A DNA stretch of 64,000 nt. It comes from Gymnogyps californianus (taxonomy: Eukaryota; Chordata; Aves; Accipitriformes; Cathartidae). The stretch lies in NCBI RefSeq assembly GCF_018139145.2, contig NC_059472.1:100948877-101012876 (forward strand), read 5' to 3'. The notes below the pieces were generated by a model. It did no database searches, was not told the origin of the DNA, and saw only the letters and a list, made by a program, of their open reading frames with translations. Below, piece after piece: positions 12,101 through 22,903 of the stretch (positions are counted from its first letter, which is position 1; each line of letters begins with the position of its first letter). Both the position numbers and the translations under genes were made by a program.

Positions 12101-15100
12101 GAGAAAAGGTCACGCACAGAAGTCTTCAGTACAATGCTTGTGCTTATGCGTGTGCTCACGTTAGCAACATGCTGTGGTGCCTCAGAGATGTTCCTTGACA
12201 GTCGTACACCTCCAGAATAAGCATTACTTACACACCAGGTATAAGAGACACAAGATGCAGTCTTGTATCCTGGTTACTTCCACCCCGCATGAAACATTTA
12301 CACTGGGAACCACGTAACTTCCGTGCCACCCCGGCAGAGGCACGAGGAGGTACTTTGTGTCACGGGGGTGAGAGCATGAGGAAAACCATAAGATCTGCAC
12401 TGAGAGAAAGTAAGTGCCTCAAACCCTCCCACTGGGGCACACGTAGGCAGCTGCTGTTTATTCCAGCCCTGAGGTTAAAACTGCTGGTGTGTGGGTATGA
12501 TGCAGCAACCACCCACCCACTGGCACTATTACCTTCCACCACGGAGTCTCTACAAAGACCAGGTACCAAGACAAGTGCATGAAGGAGCAGATCTCAGGCT
12601 CCTGGTGGAAACTGGTGCAATGAAGTCTGAGCAAAGTTGGTCTAAATGCCAACTCTCTGTATTATCTGGGAGATACTTGGGTTGTAAGGCCATTTTAAAG
12701 CATCTTATTTGGTATCTAATTGTCTAACATTAATAGTTCTGAGCAGACTATTAACTTGGGGAAGTCATCCCACAGTCAGGCATTAAAATAAGGATTTTTT
12801 TCTTTGAACGAAATGGGAGTGAGAATAGACTAATTGGATGTGCATAGTCTTTCCTGAATACAGGGATATTTTCTGATATATCAACAAGATTTACACCTCA
12901 AATTTCAAAGGCAGTTCCGATAAACCAAACTAAGGGCTGTTTAGCAGATAATCTTTCTATGGAAGAGCTTTGGTTAGCAGGAGTGCAATATTTTTCACAT
13001 TTTTCAACTACTGTTTTTATAATCCACAAAATACTATACACTAGCATCCTCTTATACAATATTTGAAAAATCAGTAGTTTTATAAAGCAAAATTCAACAG
13101 TTCAGGATTTTTTAATTCATTTCTGATACTTAGATAAGACACTAGACTTTGTGTATTCATGAAACACGTGAGCTGAGGATTACAATTTTGGAATAATACA
13201 TGGAAAATGCCTGATTCTTGTACTATGAAACAGTGCATAATATTCTAGCTTCCTGAGGTTCCATACAGACAATTTGTTATTTCTGAGAGCAATTAGTCAA
13301 ACTTAAATACAGACTCTATAAAGCAATGCAAATTCAGACATCTTGCCTCACTTGAGCACACCTGCACATCGAGATTACTCATATATGCTTCTTGAGTGTG
13401 ACAGCTAGATCAGGATTACATAGGGTGGTGTAGAACTCTACCACCTTTTTCTGACGTTCTGTTCAAAAAGGTACAATTCTTAGAGAAAACAAGCTTTTGA
13501 AAATACATTTATTTTTGAACTAAATATTCATATTTCATATTAAACCAGTAACTGTATTCTGCACAAGCAGCATAAGCAAGGTAGGTGACAGAGACTGTAG
13601 AACAGACCCTGGCAAGTACAGAATGGTATCATTTGAGCAATCTATTCAGAAAAGATTAAAAAAACCCAAAAAATCTACTTACTAGTTGTCACACAACCAC
13701 CATCATTAAGAACAATTATATGGAAGGAAACCAGGAAGAAAGCCAGACTTGTATTTGTCCTGAGCACAAAAGGAAAAAGATGGCAAGAAAACTACTTTTT
13801 TCTCTCATTCATTTTAGATCAAAATGTGTTTTGCCTCTTCCCACCAGAACCTGCTGTTGCTTTTTTTGACCTGTGCATCAGAAACACCGAAACAGAAAAA
13901 TTAAGTTAAGTAAAATTTGTTTGACAGAAATTAATCCATTACATCTGAAGACTACAGGGCTGAAAGGGGATGAATTTTTGAGTACAAAGGCAATTTTATG
14001 ATAGAAAATACTAAACGTTGTCTAAAGTTGAAATATCAGAAAATGATGGGCCACTCTTAAGACCAATCTTAATGGCGTGATGTTGCTGGTTTTAGTCACA
14101 GTTATTTCCATGCGTCAGGAGATCCTAAAATTAAAGACATTTAAAATAATCACAGTTACTACCTCCACCATTCTGTTCTGAACAGTAAACAGCGTTATTT
14201 GACGACAGGCTCTTCTGGAGTCTCCACATAAAGCCTCCAGAAAGCTTACACGCCAACCCTGGATCTGCCTGGGTGACAGTTTTCTGGTGAGTACTGCTCC
14301 AGAGTTTGTCTACCTCTGCCAGAACCATCTTAGAGCACATGGATAACCCCAACTGTCCGCAGGTTGCCAAAGGAATTTTCTTTACTTAGAGTTGGATCCT
14401 GTGGATAAGCATCCATGAATAACCCAGAGTTTACAAAAAAAAGACAATGATCACAACTAAATCCTATGCAAGATTTTTTTTTTTTAAATTTAATTACCTT
14501 GAAATGGTCTCGCAAGAAACAAGTGAGAAATGCTAAGACTTAAATTTTAGAAGAACCCTTTTTCCTAGGCACAGGGATTACCTTATGCCTCCTTTCCAGG
14601 AGTGCTAAGTATAAGCAACATTTTGCTTAGCACAAGAAGTCATTCATACACTGAATTAAATAGCATGTAACATCCCACTAAATGATCTTTAAAAACAACA
14701 CAAATTTAATTCAGTGCACAGTGGTTTTGTAGCTCCGTCTTATCAATGATGCTAAAGTCTGGGTGACATCATGATGTTGTGGAAGTGGGCAGAAATATTA
14801 CTTCATTCTTGGTACTATGTGGGCTTCTGCTGAACTGTCTTCTTGCAGCTGTTTGCTCGTTCACAGAGATGGCAGGAAAAGATGAGCTGAACATTACGAG
14901 AGTGGCAGCGATAAGCTTGTAGAAGGCACGGGAAGGTGAGGGCAAGCAGGAAGGACGAGTACAGACGGCTGGGAAGGAGCGTAAGGGGCAGAACAGAGGA
15001 GCACATTCAAAAAGCGTGGTGGTCCGAAGGAGCAGGGCACTCCTTCCCTAATCCTCCTGCAGGGAGGAAGGCTCAGCCCTGCCCAAGGGCTGGCTGCAGG

Positions 15101-15194
15101 CACGCACCAGCCGCTGCTCCCCTCCACTGGCTCTCCTCTCGGGCTACCCTTCGTGGGGTGGCCTTCATGGCAGCTGCAGCTCATGAATATGCAA

Positions 15195-15217
15195 TCTGCT
15201 GCTACATATGCAGCAGA
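15195..15217. repeat. Short perfect hairpin next to an octamer-like motif
   Basis: TCTGCTGC (15195-15202) and GCAGCAGA (15210-15217) form an 8-bp inverted repeat around TACATAT. It follows directly on ATGAATATGCAAT (15183-15195), which resembles a POU octamer (ATGCAAAT) with one base missing. A regulatory role is only a possibility. Confidence 0.5.
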
Positions 15218-16429
15218 CCGGTAATTCCTCTTCAACCTTGTGGCTATGTTGCTTTTCACTTTGCAGAAAAGGCTTGTCAAAACAGCTTTAAAAGTGAAGT
15301 AAAAGCTTTTCTTATATGAAGCTTTAAAAAAAGATAATTCACTAAATCTTACGGGATCGGATAGGGGTTGCAATTCTCCTTTTAAGTAAATGCAAACAAT
15401 GTGTTTTCCAAGTTTCTTTTTTATTTTTTTAACAGAGCTTTTTGAACTTGTGTTATTCTTAGAGAACAAGTTTAAACTTAAAAAGTCACCAAAGTGGATA
15501 AAGGATAGAAGGTATTATCATATTTTCTTATTAAAAATCTCTGGAGAGGTGTTTCTGCCTTCCCAAACCAAACATTTCCATATAAGTGATTAATATCTGA
15601 ATTAATATAAATATGTACATGCAAATGGCTTCTTACCTACTTATTGTATTAAATGAGCTAGAAACATCTTGGTGTTCTCGTAACAGGAGCGCTGGGTATC
15701 TATGTGAAGGCTTCTATTCAAGTAAAATGTAAGTGAATATACAGTTTTGAAGGAAACAATACCATACGACTTTAGGCAGCAGATTTTCGCTCCTACGTAA
15801 ATAATATCCTCCATAAAACACTTCCCAGTAATAAAAGTTCTTCTCCACAAAGCTGTTGGGGAGAGTTCAAAGCGTTTATGAATCACTTTGAATAAAGGTA
15901 CTCTGTGAATCAGAGTGATGCAATTGTACAATGGAGTTTTCTTCTTGCAAACAGGACGAAGAGGAGGGCCCACTTTCATGTCTCAGTTTACACCTCTGAT
16001 CCTTGAGCACGCTCTTCTTTGTGAATATCCACTATCATCATGTTATTTTAAAAGCCAGGGCTTTTTTCCCCTTAATGGAAAGTATCTCATCAACTTTATT
16101 TTCCTTGGATCAAAATAGGCAACAGAAAGATGGTGGGGAAGGCGTTCTTTAGCAGCGTACCTCTGCTGCGGCCTTGTCATTTGCAGTTCAAGAAAGCTAA
16201 AATCACCCTGACAGGCCTATTTAAAATGTGGCACGGAATGTCAAGGCAAAATGTACGTTACAGAGGTGAATTTCGGTCGCAGACAGAAAAACACTCAGAA
16301 GTAATACAGGTTTTTTTTAAGGAAGGTAAGATGCCGCCTTTCCCCACCGCGTGGATGCCTGTCACAGGGCGGTGGGAACCAAGACGCCCCGGGAATCGCC
16401 TTAATTAGCCGCAGCGTTTCCCTTCGGGT

Positions 16430-17330
16430 CGCTAAATGACCCGCTGATCTTGTTGCTCAGGACGCGCCCGGGTGAGGGCCCTGCTCGTTCCGTGCAGGTG
16501 AACACGCACCACGCGGGTTCAGTCCCGCGGGGGCGCCGCCACCCCCACCCCCCTTGCAGGGGACCTCGGCCCGCAGCGGGCGGCGCGCTTTCCGGGGGGG
16601 GGGGGAGGGGCGGTGCGGAGAGCCGCGCGCTGCCAGGCACCGCCCCTCCCTCCCCCGCTGCGGGCGGTGCGCGGCCGCGGAGCGCCCTCCGCCGCGGGAG
16701 GCAGGCGCCCCGCCACCCGCCCGGACCCCCGCCCGCCGCGGCTCCGCGCCCGCGCATCCCCTGCAAGGGGGAGGTTTGATCGTTGCGCGGGCTGGAAGCG
16801 CCCGGCGCGGCCCGGGAGGGCTACGGCGGCGGGAAGAGGGTTGTGCCCCCCCGTGTCTGTCGCCATGCGTGGACAGGCCCGCGCTGCGCGGGCGCGGAGG
16901 CGCCGGGGGTGAAGGGAGGTGGTGGGGGTCGGAGCTGCGCTGGGCGAGGGCGGGTGGTTGAAGAGAGGGGCCGCGCTTTGTGCGCAGCGCGGTGAGGGTG
17001 GTGGTTACCTTGCTGAGGTAACAGGGTGGAATTAACGCCCGTGTTAATTAACCCGCGCACCCCGGCGGAGGGATGAGCTTGCCGGTTCCCGGTGGCTGGG
17101 GAGCCGCGTCCAGTGGCCAGCGCAGGAGGCTGCGGAGGGTAAAGAGCGGCTGGTGAGGCTGCGGGGGCTTCTCGGCCCTGCCCGCTGCGCTCGCTGCCCG
17201 GGCAGTGTGCCGTCAAGGAAGAGAAGCGCTCCGTGCCGACAAGGGCGTGCAGGAACATGTTCAGCGGGAGGGAAGGTTTGCCTCCCGAAAGCTCAGCCGG
17301 AGTCGACTCCAGAGCATTTCTCACAGCCCG
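16430..17330. promoter_or_regulatory. CpG island about 4 kb upstream of SOX4
   Basis: An abrupt change from AT-rich to very GC-rich, CpG-dense sequence, including a G-run near 16600 and many CGG/GCC blocks, then a return to AT-rich DNA after 17340. It is separated from the SOX4 promoter island by about 2 kb of AT-rich sequence, so it is a distinct island. It is open in several frames on both strands, as GC-rich DNA usually is; no protein domain is recognisable. It could be an alternative SOX4 promoter, the start of a divergent non-coding RNA, or a developmental enhancer island. Confidence 0.7.
17004..17022. repeat. 7-bp inverted repeat inside the upstream CpG island
   Basis: GTTACCT, TGCTG, AGGTAAC: a perfect 7-bp dyad with a 5-nt loop. 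Dyads of this kind can be dimeric transcription-factor sites. The same stretch supplies a possible minus-strand splice donor (GCAAG|GTAACC), which would fit a divergent transcript. Confidence 0.55.
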
Positions 17331-17339
17331 CAGAGCTGG

Positions 17340-17816
17340 GGGGTGTGGAAAAGATCAACCGCAAGGGCTTCAGTTAAATAAGCTTGAGCGCTAGTAATCC
17401 TCAGCTTAAGAGGGAGAGGAAAAAAAAAAATCTGCTGCGGTGCTAAATCTGCGTGTTCTTAAGACGTTTTAACCGGTGGGGACTGCGGTCTGATGTACAC
17501 AGAAAACCTTGAATCAGTGCTTGTAGCGCCCAGTACTGCTGCAGATTTGTCCAGAAGCTTTGTCTCCGAACAAGCTCTCTTGCTCCATGTGCAAGGCAAA
17601 CTGCAGGTTCCAGTTTGCAGCCACACGTGTGAGAATGGTGTTATTAATGACCGTGCCCTTAAATCCCGCTGATGAGGTTTATGGTCACTCGCGAAGTGTT
17701 TCAGTGGCGTGCAGGTGAATGTGTCGGCATTGCCGCTCTTTTATGCAAACCTACTGAATTTCAGTTAGAAACTTGCAGCGCTATGCTGCTCAGTAAAACC
17801 ATGGGGAAAAATATAT

Positions 17817-17847
<31 letters not shown>

Positions 17848-19480
17848 TCCCGGGTTCGAGAGCTCCGCGTTTTCCCACGTCTAGCAGAAGAGGCTCAGCG
17901 CTGCCACCTCGCGTCCCTTTCCGCACCCCCGGCCTTACAAAGCCTGCAGGAAATAAAATGAAGTTTCGAGGCTTTTTACGTTGTAAAACGTGGAGAAATC
18001 TTGCCAATGCTCTTAAAACTGCATTTTAGATGGAAGCTGAATGCTCACGCTTTACACCTAGGCTTAAAAATTTGGGGAGCTGGAAGGCACTTTCAGTCCG
18101 GCACTGGAGGATTAGGGGTGGAAGCAATTAACCGCAAGGAAACAGCCAAGAAATTGTAGTAAAATGCTTTTATAGAGTTTCACATCGTGTTCTTACAATT
18201 GCTTTATTAAGCAGTTCTAAATTGCACTTTTGTAAAGTTTTCATTCAGGAAATAATACTCTTCTGTCCATCCCACATACACCTTTTTTTGAACCTAGATT
18301 AAATCAACGTGACTGCTTTCATCAAGATAACACTTAACTCACCTGGAGATAATTTTTATTCATGGCGGTCAAGACCTTGCACACCATAACACAACTGAGT
18401 GAAAAGCTTCTCTAAAGCTTTTTCTTTCTATGTCTCTGCCTATCAGTTTAGTTTTTATTTGTTCTCCTTTAACCTGTGTCTAGAAACATGAGAATATTTT
18501 ACTTGCTTTGTAGTCTAAACAAATTGATATTTATATGTAAAATATGATAGTTGGGGGTTGAAATCCTTTTGGATACCATGCTAACAGGTGGAGCAGCCAG
18601 AAGCTACTGACTGCTCCCAGTCCCAGTTTTTCACACTGCTGCACATGAATACCAGGAGTTTAAATAAACCCAGTACTTCTGACACCAAAACCACTGCCAG
18701 CCTCCGTTTCTATAGACGTTGGTGGTATATGGTAGAACAGATTTGATGTTAGCTTTGGGGTTGGAGGGGAAAAACATAGCGTGATTTACCACTCACAAAG
18801 TGTAAAGGTGAGAAACTCCACTGATGTCACTGGATGTCGTCAACCTAGCAGAAAGCAGTATTTTATCCAATGCTTACCAGAGGCTGAAAGAGGAAACAAT
18901 GTATTATTTTTGCAAGCAAAGCAGTAATTTAGGTTGTATCTTTGTAAACGCTCTCAGTAATGTAGGTGACCTACCCGGGGAGGTATTAGGAATTCAGGAT
19001 TTTTCTCAGCACTTCATGACAGTGTAATAGCTTGAGTCCAGTGTGGGATCTTAATATTCAAAGCTTGTTCTCAAACCAGGTAGAAACCCTGCTAAAGGAT
19101 CCTACCATAAATTTTCTTGCAAAAATGTGTAACTTATTTTTAGACCTCTTTCTTAGACGTTTCACCTATTTCCAACCATTTTTTTCTGCTTTAAAAAGTG
19201 GTTTTAGCTGGTGGTGTGGGGAACAAAAATTTTCACAGCTGTTTTGTCTAACAACCTTTTTGGTCCCTGGCCTGATGAATGACGTGAGGAATCTTTGGGG
19301 AGTAATACTGCCATTATTTTATGGCCTTACCATCCCCTTTACCTGAGTATCGGGGTTTTTTGATGCCGTGAGGCCTCAAGGGGTGCTTCACAGCGCGTAT
19401 CACCGCTGCCCTGTTTTTCTTCACTAGTGATCATTGCAGGGCGCAGGGAGGGGGAAATGAGATGAAACAGCAATCCCCGA
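17340..19480. other. AT-rich spacer between two CpG islands
   Basis: No coding frame or exon is recognised. It contains a (TAA)n microsatellite at 17816-17848 and otherwise unremarkable sequence. Being within 3 kb of the SOX4 start it may hold proximal enhancers, but nothing specific can be named. Confidence 0.5.
17816..17848. repeat. (ATA)n trinucleotide microsatellite
   Basis: About eleven uninterrupted ATA/TAA units ending in ATATCC. Likely length-polymorphic. Confidence 0.9.
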
Positions 19481-19489
19481 AACGCACCT

Positions 19490-20658
19490 TGTGCCCTAGG
19501 AAGGGCCCCGAAGACGGGGGGGGCCTGCTCGGCGGGGCAGGGGCGGGGGGCAGGCACGGCAGCACCTCCGCCCCGAGAGGCTGGTACCTGCCTGCCGGCC
19601 GAGCACCGCTTCCCCCCCACCGCTCCTGCGGCCGCTCCCGGGGGACCCGGCGGGGCCGAGCGGGGCCCCCCCAGCCGCAGCCCTCCCCCCCCCCGCCCCG
19701 GGGTCGGGCGGCGCGGCGGGGCTGCGGCGTGCGGGAGCGGCCGGTGGCGAAGCGCAGGGGAGGGCGCGGAGGGTAAACAGGCGATAAGGGCAACACCTCT
19801 TCCTCCCACCGCGCCGGGGAGATGAGATGGGTGGCAGCGATTAATTAACGCCGTCGCCCGTATGAGGCTCGCCGCTCCGCGGGAGGTGCCAGCCGTGCGT
19901 CCCGTCCCACCCCCGGCGCCGCTCAGCTCGAGCTCCGTGGCGGAGGGGGCGTGACGGCAGCGCTTGGCGGGCACTTCTCGAGGGGTGACGACCCCTCCGT
20001 AACACTCTGCGTCGGGGCGCGCACGCGGGGCGCTCCGGCATCCCCCCGGAGCCCCTTGGCAGCGCGGGGCGTGCGGCAGCGGCGGCAGGGACACCCGCCC
20101 GACCCTTTGTGCGGGCAAGCGTCCCCGCTCGCCGCCCGCCCGCCCGCGGCCGCCCCGTCCCCTCCGCCCGCCCGCCCCCGCCCCCGCCGCGACCCCCGCG
20201 CCGCCCGGCGCTTCCTCCCGCAGACACCGCGCGCGGGGGCGGGCCGCGTTAGTTCCCCCCCCCCACACACCCCCCCCTTTTGGTTTTTTTTCTTTGGTAA
20301 TTATTTGTATTATGGTGATTTTTGCTGATTTCCTAATTTTACCCCGGCAGGGAGGAGGGGAGGGAGGAGCGGGGCGGGCGGGGGGGGGGGGGCGCGGGCA
20401 CGTGCGCGGCGGGGCGCGGGGCGGCGCGCGGGGCTGCCCTCCTGCCCCTTTTAAAAAGTTCGCCCCGCCGCCGGGAATGAGGTCAGCGCGGGCGCTTCTC
20501 ATTGCACGCGGCGATTATTACCGCGCCGCGGCGGCCGCCAATCGCCGGGCGGCGGGCGGGGCTTGGCACGCGGAGGCGTTGGATACAGCGCCCGATTGGC
20601 CGCGGGGCGGGCTGCGAAAGGATAAAGCGGCGCGGGGCGGGCGCGGGGTCCGCTCTCA
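19490..20658 (+). promoter_or_regulatory. SOX4: SOX4 CpG-island promoter
   Basis: A CpG island begins near 19490 and runs into the SOX4 reading frame. A plausible core promoter sits at its 3' part: an E-box CACGTG (20399-20404), a TTTAAAAAG element (20449-20459), a CCAAT box (20538-20542), an inverted CCAAT box (ATTGG, 20595-20599) and a TATA-like GATAAAG (20621-20627). About 32-37 bp further on lies an initiator-like CTCTCAGCT with its A at 20658, my best guess for the start site. This start gives an mRNA of about 4.9 kb, the size known for human SOX4 mRNA. The start site is inferred; the TTTAAAAAG element could drive a start slightly upstream. Confidence 0.7.
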
Positions 20659-21586
20659 GCTGCAGCCGGCGGAGCGCGGCGTGCGGGGGCGCGGGGCATC
20701 GCCCGGCGGGCGGGCGCGCGGGTCGGCGGGGGGCGGCGGCGGCGCGGGGCTCCGCGCGCGCGGAGCAGCAGCAGCAGCACCGGCGGCGGAGGAGGAGGAG
20801 GAGGAGGACAGGGCTGGGCGCCCGGCTCGCCGCTCTTCCTGCCGGGGACGTACACACTCGTTCATGCACGAGCGCTTTTCTTTTTTTTTTTTTTTTTCCG
20901 GGGATTTTTTTCAATTATTATTATTTTTTCCTTCTTTTTCTTTTCTTTTTTTTTTTTTTTCCTCCGGAGGGGTTTTCTTTTCGCTCAGTACCTCGCAACT
21001 GCCAAATCCTACCTGCACAAACTCCTGGCCGCCGACCCCGCCGTCACCACGAGTCCTGGAGCCGGGGTTTTCGGGGCTTTGGGGGCGCGCCGCCTCCCCC
21101 CTCCCCCGCAGCGGTGCACGCTGGCCGTGCCCAGCGCTGAGAGACTTTCGGCAGCGGGCGCGCTGCTCTCCTGAAACGCCGGGGGCAGGCGGAAAGCACT
21201 TGTGAACTGGACCAGCTGCTTCGGGGAGGGGGGAGACCCGAGGTGGTGAGGAAAAAAAGCAGACCGACACCCCCCCTCCAAAAAAAAAAAAAAAAAGCCC
21301 AAAACACCCCAAGAAAAAAGGCAAACTTGGACGGGCGGCTCGCGGCGCTGCTTTTGCAGAAACTCTGACCGCGGGCGGCCCCGCCGCCGCTGCCGCCGCC
21401 GCCTCGAGGGGGAGAGGACCGCGCCGCCGGGGACGAGGCGCCGGTGTGGAAGTACAAGTGGTGCGGGGAACGGGGGCGCGGCCGCGGGGGGCTGCGCGGC
21501 CCCGGTGCCGCTGTGAGAAGTTGCGCGCCCTGCCCCGCGCCGGAGCGGCGCTGAGCCCCGGCGAGCCCCCCGCCGCCGCCGCCGCG
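20659..21586 (+). other. SOX4: SOX4 5' untranslated region (inferred start)
   Basis: About 0.93 kb between the inferred start and the SOX4 ATG. It is GC-rich at both ends but holds long T-rich tracts (about 20880-20960) and an A-rich run (21280-21296). It contains one ATG, at 20864, which opens a uORF. The frame of SOX4 is open from 21206 to the ATG with no intervening ATG, so the start at 21587 is the first possible AUG start of the main frame after the uORF stop. Confidence 0.65.
20864..21205 (+). other. Upstream ORF in the SOX4 5'UTR (113 codons)
   Basis: This is the only ATG between the inferred transcription start and the SOX4 start. Its context is weak (T at -3, C at +4), so leaky scanning is likely. 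The predicted peptide has a long Phe/Leu/Ser-rich run because it reads through the T-rich tracts, and is unlikely to be a functional protein. It lies in the same frame as SOX4 and is ended by a single TGA at 21203-21205; the next 127 codons are open into SOX4. Its likely role, if any, is to reduce initiation at the main start. Confidence 0.45.
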
Positions 21587-22903
21587 ATGGTGCAGCAGAC
21601 CAACACGGCGGAGAACACGGAGGCGCTGCTGGCCGCCGAGACCTCCGACTCCGGGGCCGGCATCGAGCTGGGCATCGCCTCCTCCCCCACGCCGGGCTCC
21701 ACCGCCTCCACGGGGGGCAAGGCGGACGACCCGAGCTGGTGCAAGACGCCCAGCGGGCACATCAAGCGGCCCATGAACGCCTTCATGGTGTGGTCGCAGA
21801 TCGAGCGGCGGAAGATCATGGAGCAGTCCCCCGACATGCACAACGCCGAGATCTCCAAGCGCCTGGGCAAGCGCTGGAAGCTGCTCAAGGACAGCGACAA
21901 AATCCCCTTCATCCGGGAGGCGGAGCGGCTGCGCCTCAAGCACATGGCGGACTACCCCGACTACAAGTACCGGCCCAGGAAGAAGGTGAAGTCGGGCAAC
22001 AGCTCCGCCAAGCCCGGCGACAAGGCGGACAAGGGCGGCGGGGGCGGCGCCGGCGGGGGCAGCGCGGGCGGCGGCCCCGGCGGCCCCGCGGCCCCCGCCA
22101 AGCCCGCCCCGAAGAAGGGCGGCGGCGGCGGCGGCGGCGGCTCCAAGCCCTCCCCCGCGGGCGGCGGCGGCGGCGCGGGCGGCAAGCCCCACGGCAAGGC
22201 GGCGGCGGGCGGCAAGGCCGCCCCCTTCCCCGGGGAGCCGCCGGCCGCGCTGCTGCCGCCCGAGCACCAGGCGCTGTACAAGCCCCGGGGGGCGGCGGGC
22301 GCGCCCGCGGGCCCCGGCAAGCCGCTGGCCGAGAAGAAGCTGAAGCGGGTCTACATCTTCGGGAGCGGGCAGGCGGCGGCCGCCTCCGCCTCCCCCGGCG
22401 GCGCCGTGCCCGGCAGCCCCACGCTGAGCAGCTCGGCGGAGGCCGGCGACCCCTTGAGCCTCTACGAGGAGGGGGGCGGCGGGGCGGGCCGGCCCGACGG
22501 GGACTGCGGCGGCGCCGCCTGCCCCTCGCCCTCCGGCTCCGGCACCGGCTCGCCCTCGGATCACCGCAGCTACACCAGCCTGCGCGCCTCCTCCCCGGCC
22601 CCCTCGACGGCGCATTCCTCCTCCGCGTCCTCCCACTCCTCCTCCTCTTCCTCCTCCGGCTCCTCTTCGTCGGACGACGAGTTCGAGGACGACCTCTTGG
22701 ACCTGAACCCCAGCCCCGGCTTTGAGAGCATGTCCCTGGGCAGCTTCAGCTCCTCGGTGCTCGACCGGGACCTGGATTTTAACTTCGAGCCCGGCTCGGG
22801 CTCGCACTTTGAGTTCCCGGACTACTGCACGCCGGAGGTAAGTGAGATGATCTCGGGGGACTGGCTGGAGTCCAGCATTTCCAACCTGGTCTTCACTTAC
22901 TGA
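21587..22903 (+). CDS. SOX4: SOX4, SOXC-group HMG-box transcription factor (438 aa, single exon)
   Basis: SOX4 is a nuclear DNA-binding activator used in neural, cardiac, lymphoid and skeletal development; it bends DNA at ACAAAG/AACAAT-type sites. The N-terminus ([15 protein letters not shown]) and the HMG box at residues 59-127 ([14 protein letters not shown] to DYPDYKY) identify SOX4 rather than SOX11 or SOX12. Basic nuclear-localisation stretches flank the box (about 60-76 and 129-136). Residues 142-210 are Gly/Ala/Lys-rich with an eight-Gly run (178-185); a conserved basic block [12 protein letters not shown] is at 248-259; a Ser-rich run (344-362) leads into the acidic [11 protein letters not shown] (363-373). 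The last 33 residues (406-438, ending SNLVFTY) are the SOXC transactivation domain. The ATG has strong context (GCCGCGATGG). At 438 aa it is shorter than human SOX4 (474 aa), the loss lying in the low-complexity middle. The frame is uninterrupted, as expected for this intronless gene. Confidence 0.98.
   Translation: MVQQTNTAENTEALLAAETSDSGAGIELGIASSPTPGSTASTGGKADDPSWCKTPSGHIKRPMNAFMVWSQIERRKIMEQSPDMHNAEISKRLGKRWKLLKDSDKIPFIREAERLRLKHMADYPDYKYRPRKKVKSGNSSAKPGDKADKGGGGGAGGGSAGGGPGGPAAPAKPAPKKGGGGGGGGSKPSPAGGGGGAGGKPHGKAAAGGKAAPFPGEPPAALLPPEHQALYKPRGAAGAPAGPGKPLAEKKLKRVYIFGSGQAAAASASPGGAVPGSPTLSSSAEAGDPLSLYEEGGGGAGRPDGDCGGAACPSPSGSGTGSPSDHRSYTSLRASSPAPSTAHSSSASSHSSSSSSSGSSSSDDEFEDDLLDLNPSPGFESMSLGSFSSSVLDRDLDFNFEPGSGSHFEFPDYCTPEVSEMISGDWLESSISNLVFTY

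Larger units (their letters stand above)
5353..16325. other. Intergenic DNA upstream of SOX4, no gene seen
   Basis: Mostly AT-rich sequence without convincing coding frames on either strand. A somewhat GC-richer patch at about 10090-10540 is open in several frames but shows no known domain. A strong donor-like site, GGAAG|GTAAGA, occurs at 16325/16326, 100 bp before a CpG island, but no exon could be built around it. In human the region upstream of SOX4 is a long gene-poor interval thought to carry distal regulatory elements; none can be pinned down here by reading alone. Confidence 0.55.

Noticed and set aside
19339..20502. 387-codon minus-strand open frame in the SOX4 promoter island
   Set aside because: Stop codons are scarce in CpG islands; the peptide is Pro/Arg/Gly/Ala-rich and has no recognisable domain.
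21044..22807. 587-codon open frame on the minus strand across SOX4, and a 328-codon frame on the + strand (21739-22725)
   Set aside because: Both are shadows of the GC-rich SOX4 coding sequence; their peptides are Gly/Ala/Arg low-complexity with no domain, while the true frame gives an intact HMG box.
21587..22903. Alternative identity as SOX11 or SOX12
   Set aside because: The N-terminus ([15 protein letters not shown]), the HMG-box flanks and the Gly-rich linker are those of SOX4; the C-terminal activation domain is shared by all SOXC proteins and does not decide.
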